Assembly (NCBI GenBank): GCA_946122785.1
Contig: CAMGYJ010000009.1
Coordinates: 24,897,633-24,961,632, forward strand
Reading direction: 5' to 3'
DNA from: Linum tenue
Lineage: Eukaryota; Streptophyta; Magnoliopsida; Malpighiales; Linaceae
Length of the DNA stretch: 64,000 nucleotides
The position numbers and the translations under genes were made by a program. Positions 32,761 through 44,783 of this stretch are shown one piece after another. The notes under the pieces are model-generated. The model had not been told where the DNA came from and did no database searches. It saw only the letters and a program-made list of their open reading frames with translations. The first letter of the stretch is position 1. Every line of letters begins with the position of its first letter.

Positions 32761-33055
32761 GGGTAAATGTCACATTTGGTCACTAAAATTACTAAATCGT
32801 GTCATGTTTAGTCACTAGAAAAATTTCATATCAATTTTGGTCACTCGAATAACTGAAACAGGTCACATTTATTCACTCTTCCGTTAGCCTCCTTCCAACT
32901 CCAGTCACCCGAATTACTGAAACATGTCACATTTAGTCACTCGAATTACTGAAACACGTCACATTTAGTCATTCTCCCGTTAGTTCTCGTCCAACTCCAT
33001 TAACGGGAGATAAAAAGGGTTTAGTAATTTCAATGACCAAATGTGGTATTTACCC
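32761..33055. mobile_element. Short long-TIR element C (295 bp, 9-bp TSD)
   Basis: Ends GGGTAAATG and ATTTACCC are flanked by TATATAGGC at 32752-32760 and 33056-33064. Inside, CGAATTACTGAAACA(T/C)GTCACATTTAGTCA is repeated in tandem. It looks like an internal-deletion derivative of the element B family. It lies 92 bp from element B, and the gap itself contains a short piece of the same family (32681-32708). Confidence 0.85.
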
Positions 33056-33125
33056 TATATAGGCGTAACAGATTCTTGGACGGCGTTTACCATGAAACAC
33101 TTTAGAGCTAAAAAGGGTTCACCAT

Positions 33126-33917
33126 TTCTTGCTCTTACGCGCCTTTACGATGGCCTGTTTGGTTTGTTTGTCTTGAAGGAGGATCTCATCAGATTTCGAG
33201 TTTTGTTGTCATGCAGGGGCTTGCTTTCTTGATTAAGGCTGCCTTCCCTCCTTAGACTTTGTTTGTTCCTCCTGGGTTTTTGTGCAGAGATCTCCCCTCT
33301 AATTTGTTTGAAACTTAATTAGCCCTTGGAGGCTAGATGTATTTCTTTCTTCTGTTGTTTGTTAATATTGCAGGGATGTTGTTATGCTTTTGGCTTACAA
33401 GCAAGATCATTTGCATTAGCTTTCTCTTGAATGCAAGGTAGTAGGATGAGGGTAACTGGGTGATAGTGTGGTCAGCATCCTCACGGGCCACCTTCTCTAG
33501 CCCCTGTTGCTTTTGACTCTTGGGCCTGCTTGGCCTTCCCCAGCTCTTCGGCCTTGCCTTGTTGGGCTATTATTTTGTTCATTTTGCAGGGAACTTCTTG
33601 GTCGGTTCGTAGCCAAGGAGAAAAGGGACATGTGACAATCTCAGTAATCTGTCAACCGGTAGCCTGAATCTTTGGAGACTAATATCTTGAGATGGAGAAG
33701 ATGACTGCTCGAGATCATGGTTATTTTTGTTTGTGAAATTTTGGCTCTTTTGTAGTCTATGTGTTTGTCCATTTTGCAGGTTTAGCTGCTTATAGGGCTG
33801 CCCTTTTGTGGCACTAATGACCCTCTCATAGGTAGTTCGACAACAGTCGTACTACCTGGTTTACTTTTGTAGTTTGTATGACTCGTGACTACTACCTTTA
33901 TGGATGTCTATGTTAAA
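33126..33917 (+). mobile_element. Retroposed segment with poly(A) and 16-bp TSD
   Basis: AAAAAGGGTTCACCAT occurs at 33110-33125 and again at 33918-33933, flanking about 790 bp whose plus-strand end is an A-run. This is the signature of target-primed LINE-machinery insertion. No coding domain is seen; it may be a LINE 3' UTR or a retroposed transcript. CAG-G strings inside are not convincing introns. Confidence 0.7.
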
Positions 33918-34063
33918 AAAAAGGGTTCACCATAAGTTGCATAACAATACTTGTATCTTTTTGTCCGGTGTAAATTGATTACCTTTATGTTATGGTATAA
34001 ATTGAACTTGTATCATAACATAAAAATACAAATTCCCTTATGGTACAAACTGAACTAATACCT

Positions 34064-37000
34064 TTAGCGTAAATTGATTACCTTCCATGCCAACAGGTCT
34101 TTAATCCTAAGTCCACCCTCCTTCCAAGGTAAAGCTACAGATTGCCATGCCACCTTAGCTCTTCCAACATCATTTCCATGCCAAAGAAAGTGAGAGCATA
34201 CATGCTGAATCCGCTTCAATGCTTTCTTGGGGAGCACGAAAAGCTGCATCCAGTATTGCACCACTCCAAGCAGCACTGAGTTGATTAGCTCCAACCTTCC
34301 AGCATAGGTTAGTTTCTTGGCTCTCCATGTTTTAATCCGCTTAGTAATCTTATCTACCAGAATGTCAACCTCAGTGGAAGATAGTTTACCAGACATTAGG
34401 GGCATTCCCAAATATCTGACAGGTATCTCACCTTCCTTAAACCCAGAGAGCAACAGAGCATTACTTTTGTACTTGATGGCTTCTCCTCCAAAATAAATTT
34501 CACACTTAGAAGGATTGCTTTTGAGCACAGACAGCTGGTAGAACTTATGCAGAACTTATTTAACTTGAAGGATCGCTTGGGCCGATCCAGTAGTAAACAC
34601 TAGGATGTCATCAGCAAAGCACATGTGGTTTAAAGAGATTCTCTGGCACTGAGGGTGGAAAGGAATCAATCCAGATTGACTAGCAGCCATCAGCATGGTC
34701 GATAGACCTTCCATAGTGATGGTAAATAAGTATGGTGATAATGGATCACCTTGCCTGACTCCTTTCCTAGCTCTAAAGAACCCACACAAACTGCCATTGA
34801 TATTGAAACTGTAATGGGCAGTTTGAAGACAAGCCTTAATCCATTTCATAAACCTCTCTGGGAACCCCATGGTTTGCATCATACGAAACAAGTACTGCCA
34901 ACTAACAGAATCACATGCCTTCATGATATCTATTTTTATTGCACATCGAGAAGACATATGAATTCTATTATACCCACTTACCAACTCCCGAGCCAATAAG
35001 ATATTATCCATTATGCTTCTTCCTTTTACAAAAGCTGACCGAGTATTACTAATGATCAGAGGCATAATTTCACTAATGAGCCTTGCAAGAATCTTAGCCA
35101 CTATTTTATAGAGAAGGTTCACACATGAAATAGGCATAAAATTCTTCAAGGAATCAGCATTAGAAACTTTGGGAATTAAAGAGACAGCAGTGACATTTAC
35201 TCCACTAGGAAGAGTACCTGTCTGAAAGAAGAATAAGATCCCACTGATTATATCATCCCCTATAATAGACCAAGTCTTTTTTAGAATCCAGCAGAAAACC
35301 CATCTGACCCTGGAGCTTTCTGGGAATTCATGCTAAAAACCACACTCCTTATTTCTTCTGCTGTGACTTCCTTAACAAGGAGGTCACACTCAGGCCCAGG
35401 TAATTGGTGACGCACAAGCTGCTTCACCTCCTCCTTGCTAGGATTAATTTCCAAGTTAGCCTCTCCTAGTAGTTTCTTATAGAAGCCTAGAACCTCTTCA
35501 ACTATCTGGGAAGATTGAAATATTTCCCCCCTGAGTCTGTGACCAATTTCCTTATAGCTCGCTTGGAGTTGCGTATTTTAACAGCCTGATGAAAGAAGTT
35601 TGAACTTTGATCCCCAACTGTTAACCAAGATACCCTGAATTTCTGCCATTAGAAGCTTTCGTAAGCTGAAGATATATGATCATAATGGTCCTTAGCAAGT
35701 GAACGGATTCAAAGTGCTCAGTAGTAGGATCTGAGAACGCCTTGGTTTGGGCTCTCATCAACTCACCCTCAGCCTCTTTAACCTGATCTTGTAGGTTACC
35801 ATAGACATCTTTGTTAAACTTCTTTAAAGCCTGGTTTACCCTACACATTTTACTCTGAATAACTTGCAAGGGACTCCCTGAAACCTCAAGACTCCAAGCT
35901 TCCTTCACTATATCCATAAAAACTGGGTGCTCTGCTCAAAACTCAAAATATTTAAAAGGCTTGGGCAGAGACTTTATGGGGGATCTTGTACAAACCTGCA
36001 CCCCACAATGATCCGAGAACAATGCAGGGAGAGCCTCCATAACACAATCTTTAATAGGGGTGGTAAACGGTAATCCGGTAAACGGTTTACCGTTTTACCG
36101 AACCGGTAACCGGCGGTAAACGGTAAACCGTTTACCGGCGGTATCGGTAGCCGAGCGGGAAGTTGGGGGAGTCGGTTTACCGAAAACGGTATCGGTAAAT
36201 ACCGACGGTAAATCGGTATTACCGATACCGAATCCCCCCTCCCTACTCCCTAGTGTTGCGCCTCAAAAATATTGTAAATAAGAGTTAATATAAAATATTA
36301 CATACATGAATGTAAGTATAGGCCTCAAAAATATTGTAAATAAGAGTTAATAATAAATTATTAATTACTAAAATGATGAAAAAAACTCAAAAGAATCGAA
36401 ATATTACAACATCACCCCACTTCCAGAGATTCGGTTTCGGTAAATATTCGGTAAACCGACCGAAAAAATCGCCCGAAATCGTTTCTCACGGTATTTCGGT
36501 AATACCGATTTGTTACCGTTTACCGGTAATTCGGTAATCGGTAAACCGGTTACAAACCGGTATCGATAATCGGTAACCAGTTTGGTCAACTTCGGTATAC
36601 CGAAACCGGTAAATTCGGTAAACGGTAAATTGTTTACCGACCGAATCCCACCCCTAATCTTTAAAATGCTCAATCCAATCCACATTAACCAGACTTCTGT
36701 CTAGCCGTCTAGCAATAGGATGATGAGCTTGCCGGTTAGTCCATGTGAACTGAGGCCCCGTTGTTCTATAATCTACCAACTCCATCTCCTCAATCCATTG
36801 ATTAAAGCCTTCCATACTTGAAGTAAAAGAACGCTGATTAGACGTCTCATGAGGAGCTCTAACAGTATTAAAGTCACCACCAACAATCCAAGGATGTCCA
36901 ACAACCTTCAACCGCGCAATCTCCCTGTAGGTATGTAGCCTCTCAGCCTCATCATTAGACGCATAAACAGCCGTTAGAAAAAAGGTATCCGTGTTAATGT

Positions 37001-37292
37001 CCTCAACCAAGCAATGAATAAAATTCTTCCTTGGTTTGAGCACATGAAGCTTAATGGCAGGGTCCCAAAACAGCCAGACCCGCCCCAGTTTCAAATCAAA
37101 ACAATTGAGACACTTCTCACATCCTGCAAAAACCTCCTCTACTGCCTCCTCAGCTTTATTAGCCTGAACCCTGGTTTCAAGAACAACAACTACATCTACT
37201 TTATTTCTACATAGGACTTGCATCAAGTCCCTCTGCTTGGAGGTTTTATTAAACCCCCTTACATTCAAGAACAGAACAGAATAATCATTATA
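34064..37292 (-). pseudogene. LINE retrotransposon remnant (endonuclease, reverse transcriptase)
   Basis: On the minus strand, 37268-36654 encodes an APE-type endonuclease (NVRGFNKTSKQRDL, VVLETRV, TAVYASN, WIVGGDFNTVR). A linker frame follows at 35917-35621. The reverse transcriptase is at 35149-34556 (IMKACDSVSWQYL, GVRQGDPLSPYLF, CFADDILVF with the catalytic ADD) and its thumb at 34528-34064 (KCEIYFGG, PVRYLGMPL, TYAGRLELINSVL). It is broken by a hAT insertion at 36055-36656 and by several stops and shifts. The zf-RVT and RNase H tail are missing, so the 3' end is truncated near 34064. The 5' side is cut by element E. Confidence 0.9.
36055..36656. mobile_element. Non-autonomous hAT element 1 (602 bp, 8-bp TSD)
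   Basis: TAGGGGTGGTAAACGG and the inverse of TAGGGGTGGGATTCGG form the ends. The 8-bp duplication ATCTTTAA lies at 36047-36054 and 36657-36664. The interior is dominated by variants of ACCGGTAAACCGTTTACCG, giving a dense self-complementary structure, with two copies of CCTCAAAAATATTGTAAATAAGAG near 36264 and 36323. It is inserted in the LINE endonuclease frame. Confidence 0.9.
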
Positions 37293-37302
37293 CTATAAAT
37301 TC

Positions 37303-38685
37303 GGCTAAATTACACGTTTGGTCACTTAAATTATATAAATATTTCACGTTTGCCACCCGAATCATTTTTCTTTCTTACTCGCCACTAACTTTACAAATCG
37401 TTACATATTTGGTCACCGATCATTAGTCTCCGTTAACTTCGTTAGCTTTTTGATGATGTGGCAAACGAAACTGCTGACTGTACTGTTAACTTAATGACAT
37501 GTCAATATAAAATTAAAAAAATAAAATAATTAACAGATTGGTCAGTCCACGCTCTTCTTCGCCCTTTCCTTTCCTTCACCGCCGGCTTCCAAAAATAATC
37601 CCTAACCCACAAAATTCCACTATGTTGTTGGAGAATCAAGCAATTCTCGAAGTGAATTTAAGCCTGCCAACGGTTCCGGCTCTTTATGAGCGGAGATCGG
37701 CGCTCAAGTCTGCTTGTCGAGGAGCCGCCGTATAGACCCTATTCTAAAACCTGCGTCACGGGACCTCCTCGCGCTGTCGCCGTAAGATCGTTGTCGGAAG
37801 AGGAAGATCGTTGGTGCTTCTTCGCCATCGGTTGATGAGGAAGAGAAGGGGACGCGGAAGGAAGAAGAAAATGGGTGCCCGACACCGGCGAATTCCGGAT
37901 CTACTTACGAAAGGTCCGAAGGGAATTTAACTAAATCGGCGAAGAGTGATTCGGAGCAAAACGAGGCTTCTTCGGACGAACAGGAAAAACGATGCCGTCA
38001 CCGGTTCCGATTTCGGAGGTTTCAACGGAGGAGGAGCTGAGGAAGAACGCTACGAATCCAAAACCAGAACAAGAAATTTCGAAATAAGGTAAGGGTGGGA
38101 ATGATGGCGTTCTTGAAGAACATCATGATGATGAGAAGACATTGTCGCCTTTGATTCTCAAGGTTTTCGAAACGGAGAAAAAAATTTAGTCAGCAACCTG
38201 GGTTTGCTCACGAGTCGGCTTCCTACCAATTGATATTCAAGTCCCATCCACTTCTCTCCAGTCCACTGCCTCCGTCGTGGAATCCTTGTTAAAGCAGGTT
38301 AGAGCTCAGAGCTTGGCACTCGATTCGCGGACTTGTGGCTTCGTCGTCACTCGTCAAGACTCAAGACTTTGTTTCAGGGGAAGAAGACCCTGTAGGCGTA
38401 TTGGGTCTTTGGCGAGATGATGAAATCTGGGGTTCATCTATCGATCCAAATGTAAATTATTTTTTATTATTTTATTTTTTAAATTGACATGTAATTAAGT
38501 TGACGACCCAGTCAGCAGTTCCGTTTGCCACATCATTAAAAAGTTAACGAAGTTAATGAAGACTAACGGCCGGTGACCAAATATGAAACGATTTGTAAAG
38601 TTAGTGGCAAATAAGAAAGAAAAGTGATTTGGGTGGCAAATGTGAAAATTTATGTAATTTAAGTGACCAAACGTTTAATTTAGCC
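37303..38685. mobile_element. Long-TIR MULE-like element E (1383 bp, 10-bp TSD)
   Basis: Ends GGCTAAATTA and TAATTTAGCC are flanked by CTATAAATTC at 37293-37302 and 38686-38695. Arms of about 220 bp carry TTTGGTCACTTAAATTA, CTAACTTTACAAATCGTT and GATGATGTGGCAAAC, the same subfamily as element D. The interior, 37540-38450, is GC-richer and could be captured gene DNA, but no family is recognised. Confidence 0.85.
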
Positions 38686-38695
38686 CTATAAATTC

Positions 38696-39275
38696 AATTT
38701 GACCAAAATATAGTTACAAACAGAAATTTTACTATAATATTAATATAAATTCAATTTGACCGTAACATTTTTTCAAGTTCAACGGAAAACATGTTTTTCA
38801 AACAAAAAAATTATACGTATAAGCATAATAGCGAGCCCAAAATTTCAATGATTTCGGTCAAGGATTATTTACCAATCACATAAAATTGTCCTCCGTAAAA
38901 CACGGGCCAATTAGCTAGTACGGATATAGTACAAGAGAGCATGAAATGCGAAAATGTCATAACTTAAGACTCTCGGTAAATTCCCCGTCACCGACACGAT
39001 CTAATTTGACACCGAATTTTAGGGAAAGAACAAAAGAAACACATATCCGGTTCTACATAAAATCACGGGGAGCCATCAGCAGATGATAAGAAATGCAAAA
39101 CAATCCAGCCGCGCGCTAGCTGTGGATCTCGATCCACACAATAATTTAGTTAATTTGGACTTGAATTCATTGTAAAATTATTTTCCGATTCTTTTTGGTA
39201 GAAATATTTTCCTATTTTTAATTTATTGATTTTTCCACGGTCATTCAATTACCACGAAGAGATAAAACATACAAG
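38696..39275. other. Upstream region of the multi-copy peptide gene
   Basis: AT-rich DNA with no other gene seen. It leads to the TATA box at 39276. Confidence 0.4.
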
Positions 39276-39287
39276 TATATATATATA
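39276..39287 (+). promoter_or_regulatory. TATA box of the multi-copy peptide gene
   Basis: TATATATATATA lies 78-89 bp before the start codon at 39365, the same spacing as in the 30405 gene. Confidence 0.55.
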
Positions 39288-39854
39288 CTCACAAGAGATA
39301 AAACCAGAAGATCCTCCTCATACCTTAATCAAAGACACCAATTACCTTCAATACAAATAAATACATGATAATGGTGGACTCCAGTCGAGCAAACTACATT
39401 CTGCTGTGTTTTCTACTAATGAACATGGCGGTGGTCACATTGGAATTAGTAGGAGTCTCGGGAACTCATCAAATGCTGCACAGTAGTACCAGCCATGATC
39501 GTCAAAATGACCATCCACGTAGATCTCTTCGAAAAGGATTCGTAGTACCGTCGGGCCCCAGCCATAGGTCTAATGCTGAAATTTCAAACTTGAAACAAGC
39601 TGGCAGCAGTGATCTTCAAAATGATCATCCACACCGATCTCTTCGAAAAGGATTAGTAATACCGTCGGGCCCGAGCCGCCGACATAATGCTGAAATTGCT
39701 TCAAGTTTGAAACCAGATGACCGTAGTGATCTTCAAAATGATCATCCACGGAGATCTCTTCGAAAGGGATTCGTGATGCCATCGGGCCCCAGCCGTCGGC
39801 ACAATGCTGAAATTTTTTCAAGTTTGAAACCAGCTGGTAGTAGTGATATATATA

Positions 39855-40260
39855 TGTTATAAACGCGCTGCTACGGATCGGGAAATCGCCGGAATCGACA
39901 AAGCAAGAATACGAGAGCGAGAATCGAAAGACACAGACACACGATTTACGTGGTTCACTAACACGATGTGTGTTAGCTAGTCCACGGGCGAGAGAGAGCC
40001 AGTTTCACTATATCGAGGAGATTACAGATTACAGAGGAGTATGAGAAGTATTTATAGTACTTCTCCATGTGGGTCTAAACCTAATCCAATCTAGCAAAGG
40101 AAACGGTTACAGACCAGGCCCAGAACCCGAACCCAAATAACATTGAGCCCATACACCGTGGGCCGGGGGCGTTGCCCCCGCACCCCACTCGCTGACCGGG
40201 CAGCGAGACCCCCGGTTACCAGTCGTAGCGGCTGATAATCCGATTCAAGTCATATCAACA
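39855..40260 (-). repeat. 3' LTR of the copia element (406 bp)
   Basis: Bounded by TGTTATAAAC and CATATCAACA. It is adjacent to the purine-rich tract (AAGGTGGAGATT on the minus strand). It contains a GC-rich hairpin-like GGGGGCGTTGCCCCC. Confidence 0.95.
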
Positions 40261-40354
40261 AATCTCCACCTTGACTTGAATCCTCTTCCTCTGAAATCTC
40301 TGATGTACTCTGCTCCTTCTCTCTCTCCCGCCATCAATGCCCCGTAGGGCGGAG

Positions 40355-43300
40355 TCACCCACTCAAGACATTCAGCAAGTCCAAGCAGTGTTGGAACTTG
40401 CCATGTGGAACCGGCTTCGTGAACATATCAGCAGGATTATCCGCGGTGCCAACCTTCTTCACCTTAATCCTCTTCTCTGTCCTCAAGAAATGATACCTCA
40501 CATCGATGTGCTTAGTCCTCTCATGGTGGACTTGATCCTTGGCCAAGCATATTGCACTCAAACTGTCGCAATACACCATTGCCTGATCATGATGTAGACC
40601 AAGATCACCAACCAGTCCCTTCAACCATATTCCCTCCTTGGCAGCTTCTGTCAACGCCATATACTCTGCCTCAGTAGTAGACAATGTCACCGCTGACTGC
40701 AGAGTTGCCTTCCAGCTCACTACAGAACTCCCAAGAGTGAATACATAACCGGTCATCGATCTCCTCGTGTCAACATCTCCAGCATAGTCCGAGTCAGAAT
40801 ACCCAGACACCAAGCACTCTGCATCACTTCCAAAGCTAATCCCCACATCAGGTGTACCCTTAAGGTACCGGAAGATCCTCTTCACAGCCTGCCAATGCTC
40901 CTTCCCAGGTTGTATCATAAACCTGCTAACAACACTAACAGCATGTGCAAGATCAGGTCTAGTGCATACCATAGCGTACATCAAGCTACCTACTGCACTA
41001 GCATATGGGACTCTCGACATGTACTCCTTCTCAGCCTCTGACTGCGGTGCATAAGCTGAGGATAGATGAACATTTGAAGCACTAGGAGTATTTAAGGGCT
41101 TTGCTGAAGACATGCCAAACCTCGACAGTATCTTCTGGATGTAGCTCTTCTGTGACAAGAAAAGCTTCTTCTTCGACCTGTCCCTGTAAATCTCCATACC
41201 CAAGATCTTCTGAGCAGCTCCCAAATCCTTCATCTCAAACTCAGCACTGAGAAGCCCCTTTAACTTCTGGATATCAGACTTTGACCTCGCAGCTATGAGC
41301 ATATCATCCACATACAGAACTAGATATATCATCGAACCATCTTCTGCCTTGCTGTGATATACACAACAATCATATGGACTTCTGTTGTAGCCCAGCTCAA
41401 GCATGTAACTGTCAAATCTCTTGTACCACTGCCTCGGAGATTGCTTAAGTCCATACAAGGACTTCTTCAGCTTACAAACATAGTCTTCTTTTCCCGGAAC
41501 CTCGAATCCTTCTGGCTGAGTCATGTAAATTTCTTCCTCCAACTCTCCATGTAGGAAAGCTGTCTTCACGTCTAGCTGCTCAAGCTCCAAGTCATAATGT
41601 GCCACTATTGCTAGTAGCACTCTGATCGAAGTATGTCTGACCACTGGTGAGAAAATCTCATTGTAGTCAACTCCTTCCCTCTGCGAGAAGCCTCGTGCAA
41701 CCACCCGAGCTTTAAATTTCATGCCCTCTTTGGAAGTGATTCCTTCCTTCTTCTTGTAGATCCACTTGTTTGTCACAATCTTCCTTCCCTGTGGTCGTTT
41801 GACTAGCTCCCAAGTCTGATTCCTGTCATGGGATTCCATCTCATCTCCCATTGCGGCAAGCCACTGATCAGCTTCACCGCCCGAAACTGCTTCTCTATAG
41901 GATTGTGGCTCTCCTGCATCCACTTCTTCAGCAACCTGAAATGAATACGCCACCATGTCCTCGAAGCCATACCTCTGTGGAGGTACTCCTGCAGTCGCTC
42001 TCTTTGGTCTACCGGAAGCAATAGACTGTTTAGCTCGTGCACTGGACTCTGAAGTTTCTGGCTCTGCAGAGACATCCTCATCATGTTGATCTTCTCCACC
42101 TTGGTGCTCAAACTCACTCTCATTGAGAGTTTGCAGCTCCACCTGCTTATCAACATTCCTGCTACCTTCAACAACAGTAACCTTCAACATGGGGTTAAAC
42201 ATAGACTTCTCATCAAATATCACATTTCTACTAAGTATAACTCGATGCTCAGAAGGTGACCAGACTCGAAATCCCTTAACTCCATCTCCGTAACCCACAA
42301 ATACACCCTTCTTTGCCCTTGGGTTCAGCTTACCCTCATCCACATGATAATAAACAGGACACCCAAAAACTTTCAGTGAAGAGTAATCAGCAGGCTTACC
42401 ATACCACACCTCATAAGGAGTCTTACACTCGATACCTGTGTGAGGTCCACGGTTGATCAGGAAGCACGCCATGTTTACTGCTTCTGCCCAGAATCTTCTC
42501 TCTAGTCCAGCATTAGAGAGCATGCACCGTGCTCTCTCCAACAATGTCTGGTTCATTCTTTCTGCAACGCCATTCTGCTGGGGTGTATCTCTAACAGTCC
42601 GATGACGGGCAATCCCTTCATCCTTGCAGAATTCGTTGAACTCAGAACTGCAGAACTCCAGACCATTGTCCGTTCGCAGCTTCTTGATCTTCTTCCCGGT
42701 CTGATTCTCCACCAATGTCTTCCACTGCTTGAACTTCGTGAAAGCCTCACTTTTCTGCTTCATCATGAAAATCCAAGTAAATCTCGAATAATCATCAATA
42801 ATAGACAGAAAATACCTGCTGCCTCCAATGGATTCAACTCGTGAAGGACCCCAACAGTCGGAGTGGAGGTAATCCAGTATCCCCTTCGTCCGGTGGATAC
42901 CCTTCTTGGGAAACTTGCTGCGATGTAGCTTCCCAAACACACAATGCTCACAGAATTCCAAATTCTGCATCTTGTGTCCGCAAAGAAGATCCCTCTTCGA
43001 TAGAACTTGCATCCCTCGTTCACTCATATGCCCCAGTCTCATGTGCCAGAGAGTGGTCATATCTTCCTGTTGAACCTGAGACGATGCAACTGCAGCAGAA
43101 CCAGACAACACAGACCCTTGTAATGCATACAAGGTCCCACGCTTCACGCCCTTCAGTACCTTCCTCGAACCCTTGCAGACATACACAACTCCACCTTTTC
43201 CTTTGAAACTGAAACCCTTGCTGTCGAGTAGACTCAAGGAGATCAGGTTCTTCGTCATTCGTGGAACATGTCTGACATCATTCACGGTACAGAACGAACC

Positions 43301-44299
43301 ATCATGTGTCCGAACCTTTATGGACCCGATTCCAACAACCTTGCAGACAGCTCCATTTGCCATGACCACGTTACCACCATCTATCTGCTCGTAGGTTGTG
43401 AAGCAATCCCTGTTCGGAGACATATGATATGAGGCTGCAGTATCCAGAAACCACACATCACCACGATGTGCCTTCTCATCTACAGCCAAGGCGAGATCGT
43501 CTTCAGAACTGTTGTCCACTTCTGCCACGGCAACTGAACCTTGTTTCTTCTGTTGCCCTCTTCTCTTGGGACAGTTGTACTTCCAATGCCCCACTTCCTT
43601 ACAGTTGTGACAAGCATCACCTGGCTGTGGACCGGGACCCTTGGAATTCTTGCTCGAATTCCCTTTACCAGATTTCTTCTTTCCCTTTCCACCTGTAACA
43701 GCCAAACCCGATGCCTCACCACCTGTACCAGATCCGGACGCCTTATGTCTGATCTCTCTCGTATGAAGAGCAGACCTGACATCCTCCAACGACACGCTTT
43801 CTTTACCAGCAATAAAAGAATCAACGAAATTCTCATATGAACTCGGCAAAGAAACCAGCAGGATTAGGGCAGCATCCTCGTCATCAACTTGAACATCTAT
43901 ATTACGCAGATCCAGCAAAATAGAGTTAAGTTGTTCGAGATGTTCCCTCAAAGGCGTACCTTCTTGCATCCTCAAGCTGAACAACCGTTGCTTGAGATGC
44001 AGCTTGTTGGTTAGAGACTTAGTCATGTACAGACTCTCTAGTTTCAACCACAAGCCCGCGGCAGTCTTCTCAGCAGCGACTTCAATGATGACGTCATCAG
44101 ACAACGATAGCATGATGGTCGAGTGGGCCTTCTCCTCCAAGGTATTCCACTCATCGTCATCGACCGCTGCCTTCTTCTGTTTCGCAGACAGCGGCCCCCA
44201 CAGCCCTTGCTGTTTTAGTAAAGCCTGCATCTTGATCTGCCATATAGCGAAGCTGTTCTTCCCCGTGAACTTTTCGATCTTCATGTTCACCGACGTCAT
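40355..44299 (-). CDS. gag-pol: copia Gag-Pol polyprotein, intact (1314 aa)
   Basis: One uninterrupted frame. In order: UBN2-type gag (residues 1-190); CCHC knuckle C230-C243 ([14 protein letters not shown]); aspartic protease DTA at 286; GAG-pre-integrase with an HHCC zinc site (about 419-453); integrase with D481, D544 (TDNGLEF) and E580 in the DD35E spacing; reverse transcriptase with YVDDM at 996-1000; and an RNase H domain with DYAGD and TTEAEYMAL toward the C-terminus. It copies the element RNA and inserts the product. All catalytic residues are present, so the element is probably able to move, or could have until very recently. Domain order IN before RT marks copia. Confidence 0.97.
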   Translation of the reverse strand: MTSVNMKIEKFTGKNSFAIWQIKMQALLKQQGLWGPLSAKQKKAAVDDDEWNTLEEKAHSTIMLSLSDDVIIEVAAEKTAAGLWLKLESLYMTKSLTNKLHLKQRLFSLRMQEGTPLREHLEQLNSILLDLRNIDVQVDDEDAALILLVSLPSSYENFVDSFIAGKESVSLEDVRSALHTREIRHKASGSGTGGEASGLAVTGGKGKKKSGKGNSSKNSKGPGPQPGDACHNCKEVGHWKYNCPKRRGQQKKQGSVAVAEVDNSSEDDLALAVDEKAHRGDVWFLDTAASYHMSPNRDCFTTYEQIDGGNVVMANGAVCKVVGIGSIKVRTHDGSFCTVNDVRHVPRMTKNLISLSLLDSKGFSFKGKGGVVYVCKGSRKVLKGVKRGTLYALQGSVLSGSAAVASSQVQQEDMTTLWHMRLGHMSERGMQVLSKRDLLCGHKMQNLEFCEHCVFGKLHRSKFPKKGIHRTKGILDYLHSDCWGPSRVESIGGSRYFLSIIDDYSRFTWIFMMKQKSEAFTKFKQWKTLVENQTGKKIKKLRTDNGLEFCSSEFNEFCKDEGIARHRTVRDTPQQNGVAERMNQTLLERARCMLSNAGLERRFWAEAVNMACFLINRGPHTGIECKTPYEVWYGKPADYSSLKVFGCPVYYHVDEGKLNPRAKKGVFVGYGDGVKGFRVWSPSEHRVILSRNVIFDEKSMFNPMLKVTVVEGSRNVDKQVELQTLNESEFEHQGGEDQHDEDVSAEPETSESSARAKQSIASGRPKRATAGVPPQRYGFEDMVAYSFQVAEEVDAGEPQSYREAVSGGEADQWLAAMGDEMESHDRNQTWELVKRPQGRKIVTNKWIYKKKEGITSKEGMKFKARVVARGFSQREGVDYNEIFSPVVRHTSIRVLLAIVAHYDLELEQLDVKTAFLHGELEEEIYMTQPEGFEVPGKEDYVCKLKKSLYGLKQSPRQWYKRFDSYMLELGYNRSPYDCCVYHSKAEDGSMIYLVLYVDDMLIAARSKSDIQKLKGLLSAEFEMKDLGAAQKILGMEIYRDRSKKKLFLSQKSYIQKILSRFGMSSAKPLNTPSASNVHLSSAYAPQSEAEKEYMSRVPYASAVGSLMYAMVCTRPDLAHAVSVVSRFMIQPGKEHWQAVKRIFRYLKGTPDVGISFGSDAECLVSGYSDSDYAGDVDTRRSMTGYVFTLGSSVVSWKATLQSAVTLSTTEAEYMALTEAAKEGIWLKGLVGDLGLHHDQAMVYCDSLSAICLAKDQVHHERTKHIDVRYHFLRTEKRIKVKKVGTADNPADMFTKPVPHGKFQHCLDLLNVLSG

Positions 44300-44338
44300 T
44301 CTTCTGAATCGAAAACCCTAGCCTGATTTCCAGCCGCG

Positions 44339-44350
44339 GCTCTGATACCA
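44339..44350 (-). other. Primer binding site (tRNA-Met) of the copia element
   Basis: The minus strand is TGGTATCAGAGC, two bases inside the LTR end at 44353. Confidence 0.92.
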
Positions 44351-44352
44351 CT

Positions 44353-44783
44353 TGTTATAAACGCGCTGCTACGGATCGGGAAATCGCCGGAATCGACAAA
44401 GCAAGAATACGAGAGCGAGAATCGAAAGACACAGACACACGATTTACGTGGTTCACTAACACGATGTGTGTTAGCTAGTCCACGGGCGAGAGAGAGCCAG
44501 TTTCACTATATCGAGGAGATTACAGATTACAGAGGAGTATGAGAAGTATTTATAGTACTTCTCCATGTGGGTCTAAACCTAATCCAATCTAGCAAAGGAA
44601 ACGGTTACAGACCAGGCCCAGAACCCGAACCCAAATAACATTGAGCCCATACACCGTGGGCCGGGGGCGTTGCCCCCGCACCCCCACCGGGGCGTTGCCC
44701 CTGGACCCCACTCGCTAACCGGTCAGCGAGACCCCCGGTTACCAGTCGTAGCGGCTGATAATCCGATTCAAGTCATATCAACA
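44353..44783 (-). repeat. 5' LTR of the copia element (431 bp)
   Basis: Same ends as the other LTR but 25 bp longer, because the GGGGCGTTGCCCC block is present twice. Only about two further base differences were seen (CTGACCGGGCAG against CTAACCGGTCAG). Confidence 0.95.

Larger units (their letters stand above)
39855..44783 (-). mobile_element. Complete Ty1/copia retrotransposon (Tork/Tnt1-like), recent insertion
   Basis: The element is 4929 bp with two LTRs (39855-40260 and 44353-44783), a tRNA-Met primer site (44339-44350), one unbroken polyprotein frame and a purine tract next to LTR 39855-40260. The target duplication ATATA is exact at 39850-39854 and 44784-44788. The LTRs differ by about two substitutions and one 25-bp length change, so insertion is recent. 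It lies antisense in the coding sequence of the multi-copy peptide gene. A related solo LTR is at 49748-50040. Confidence 0.95.
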
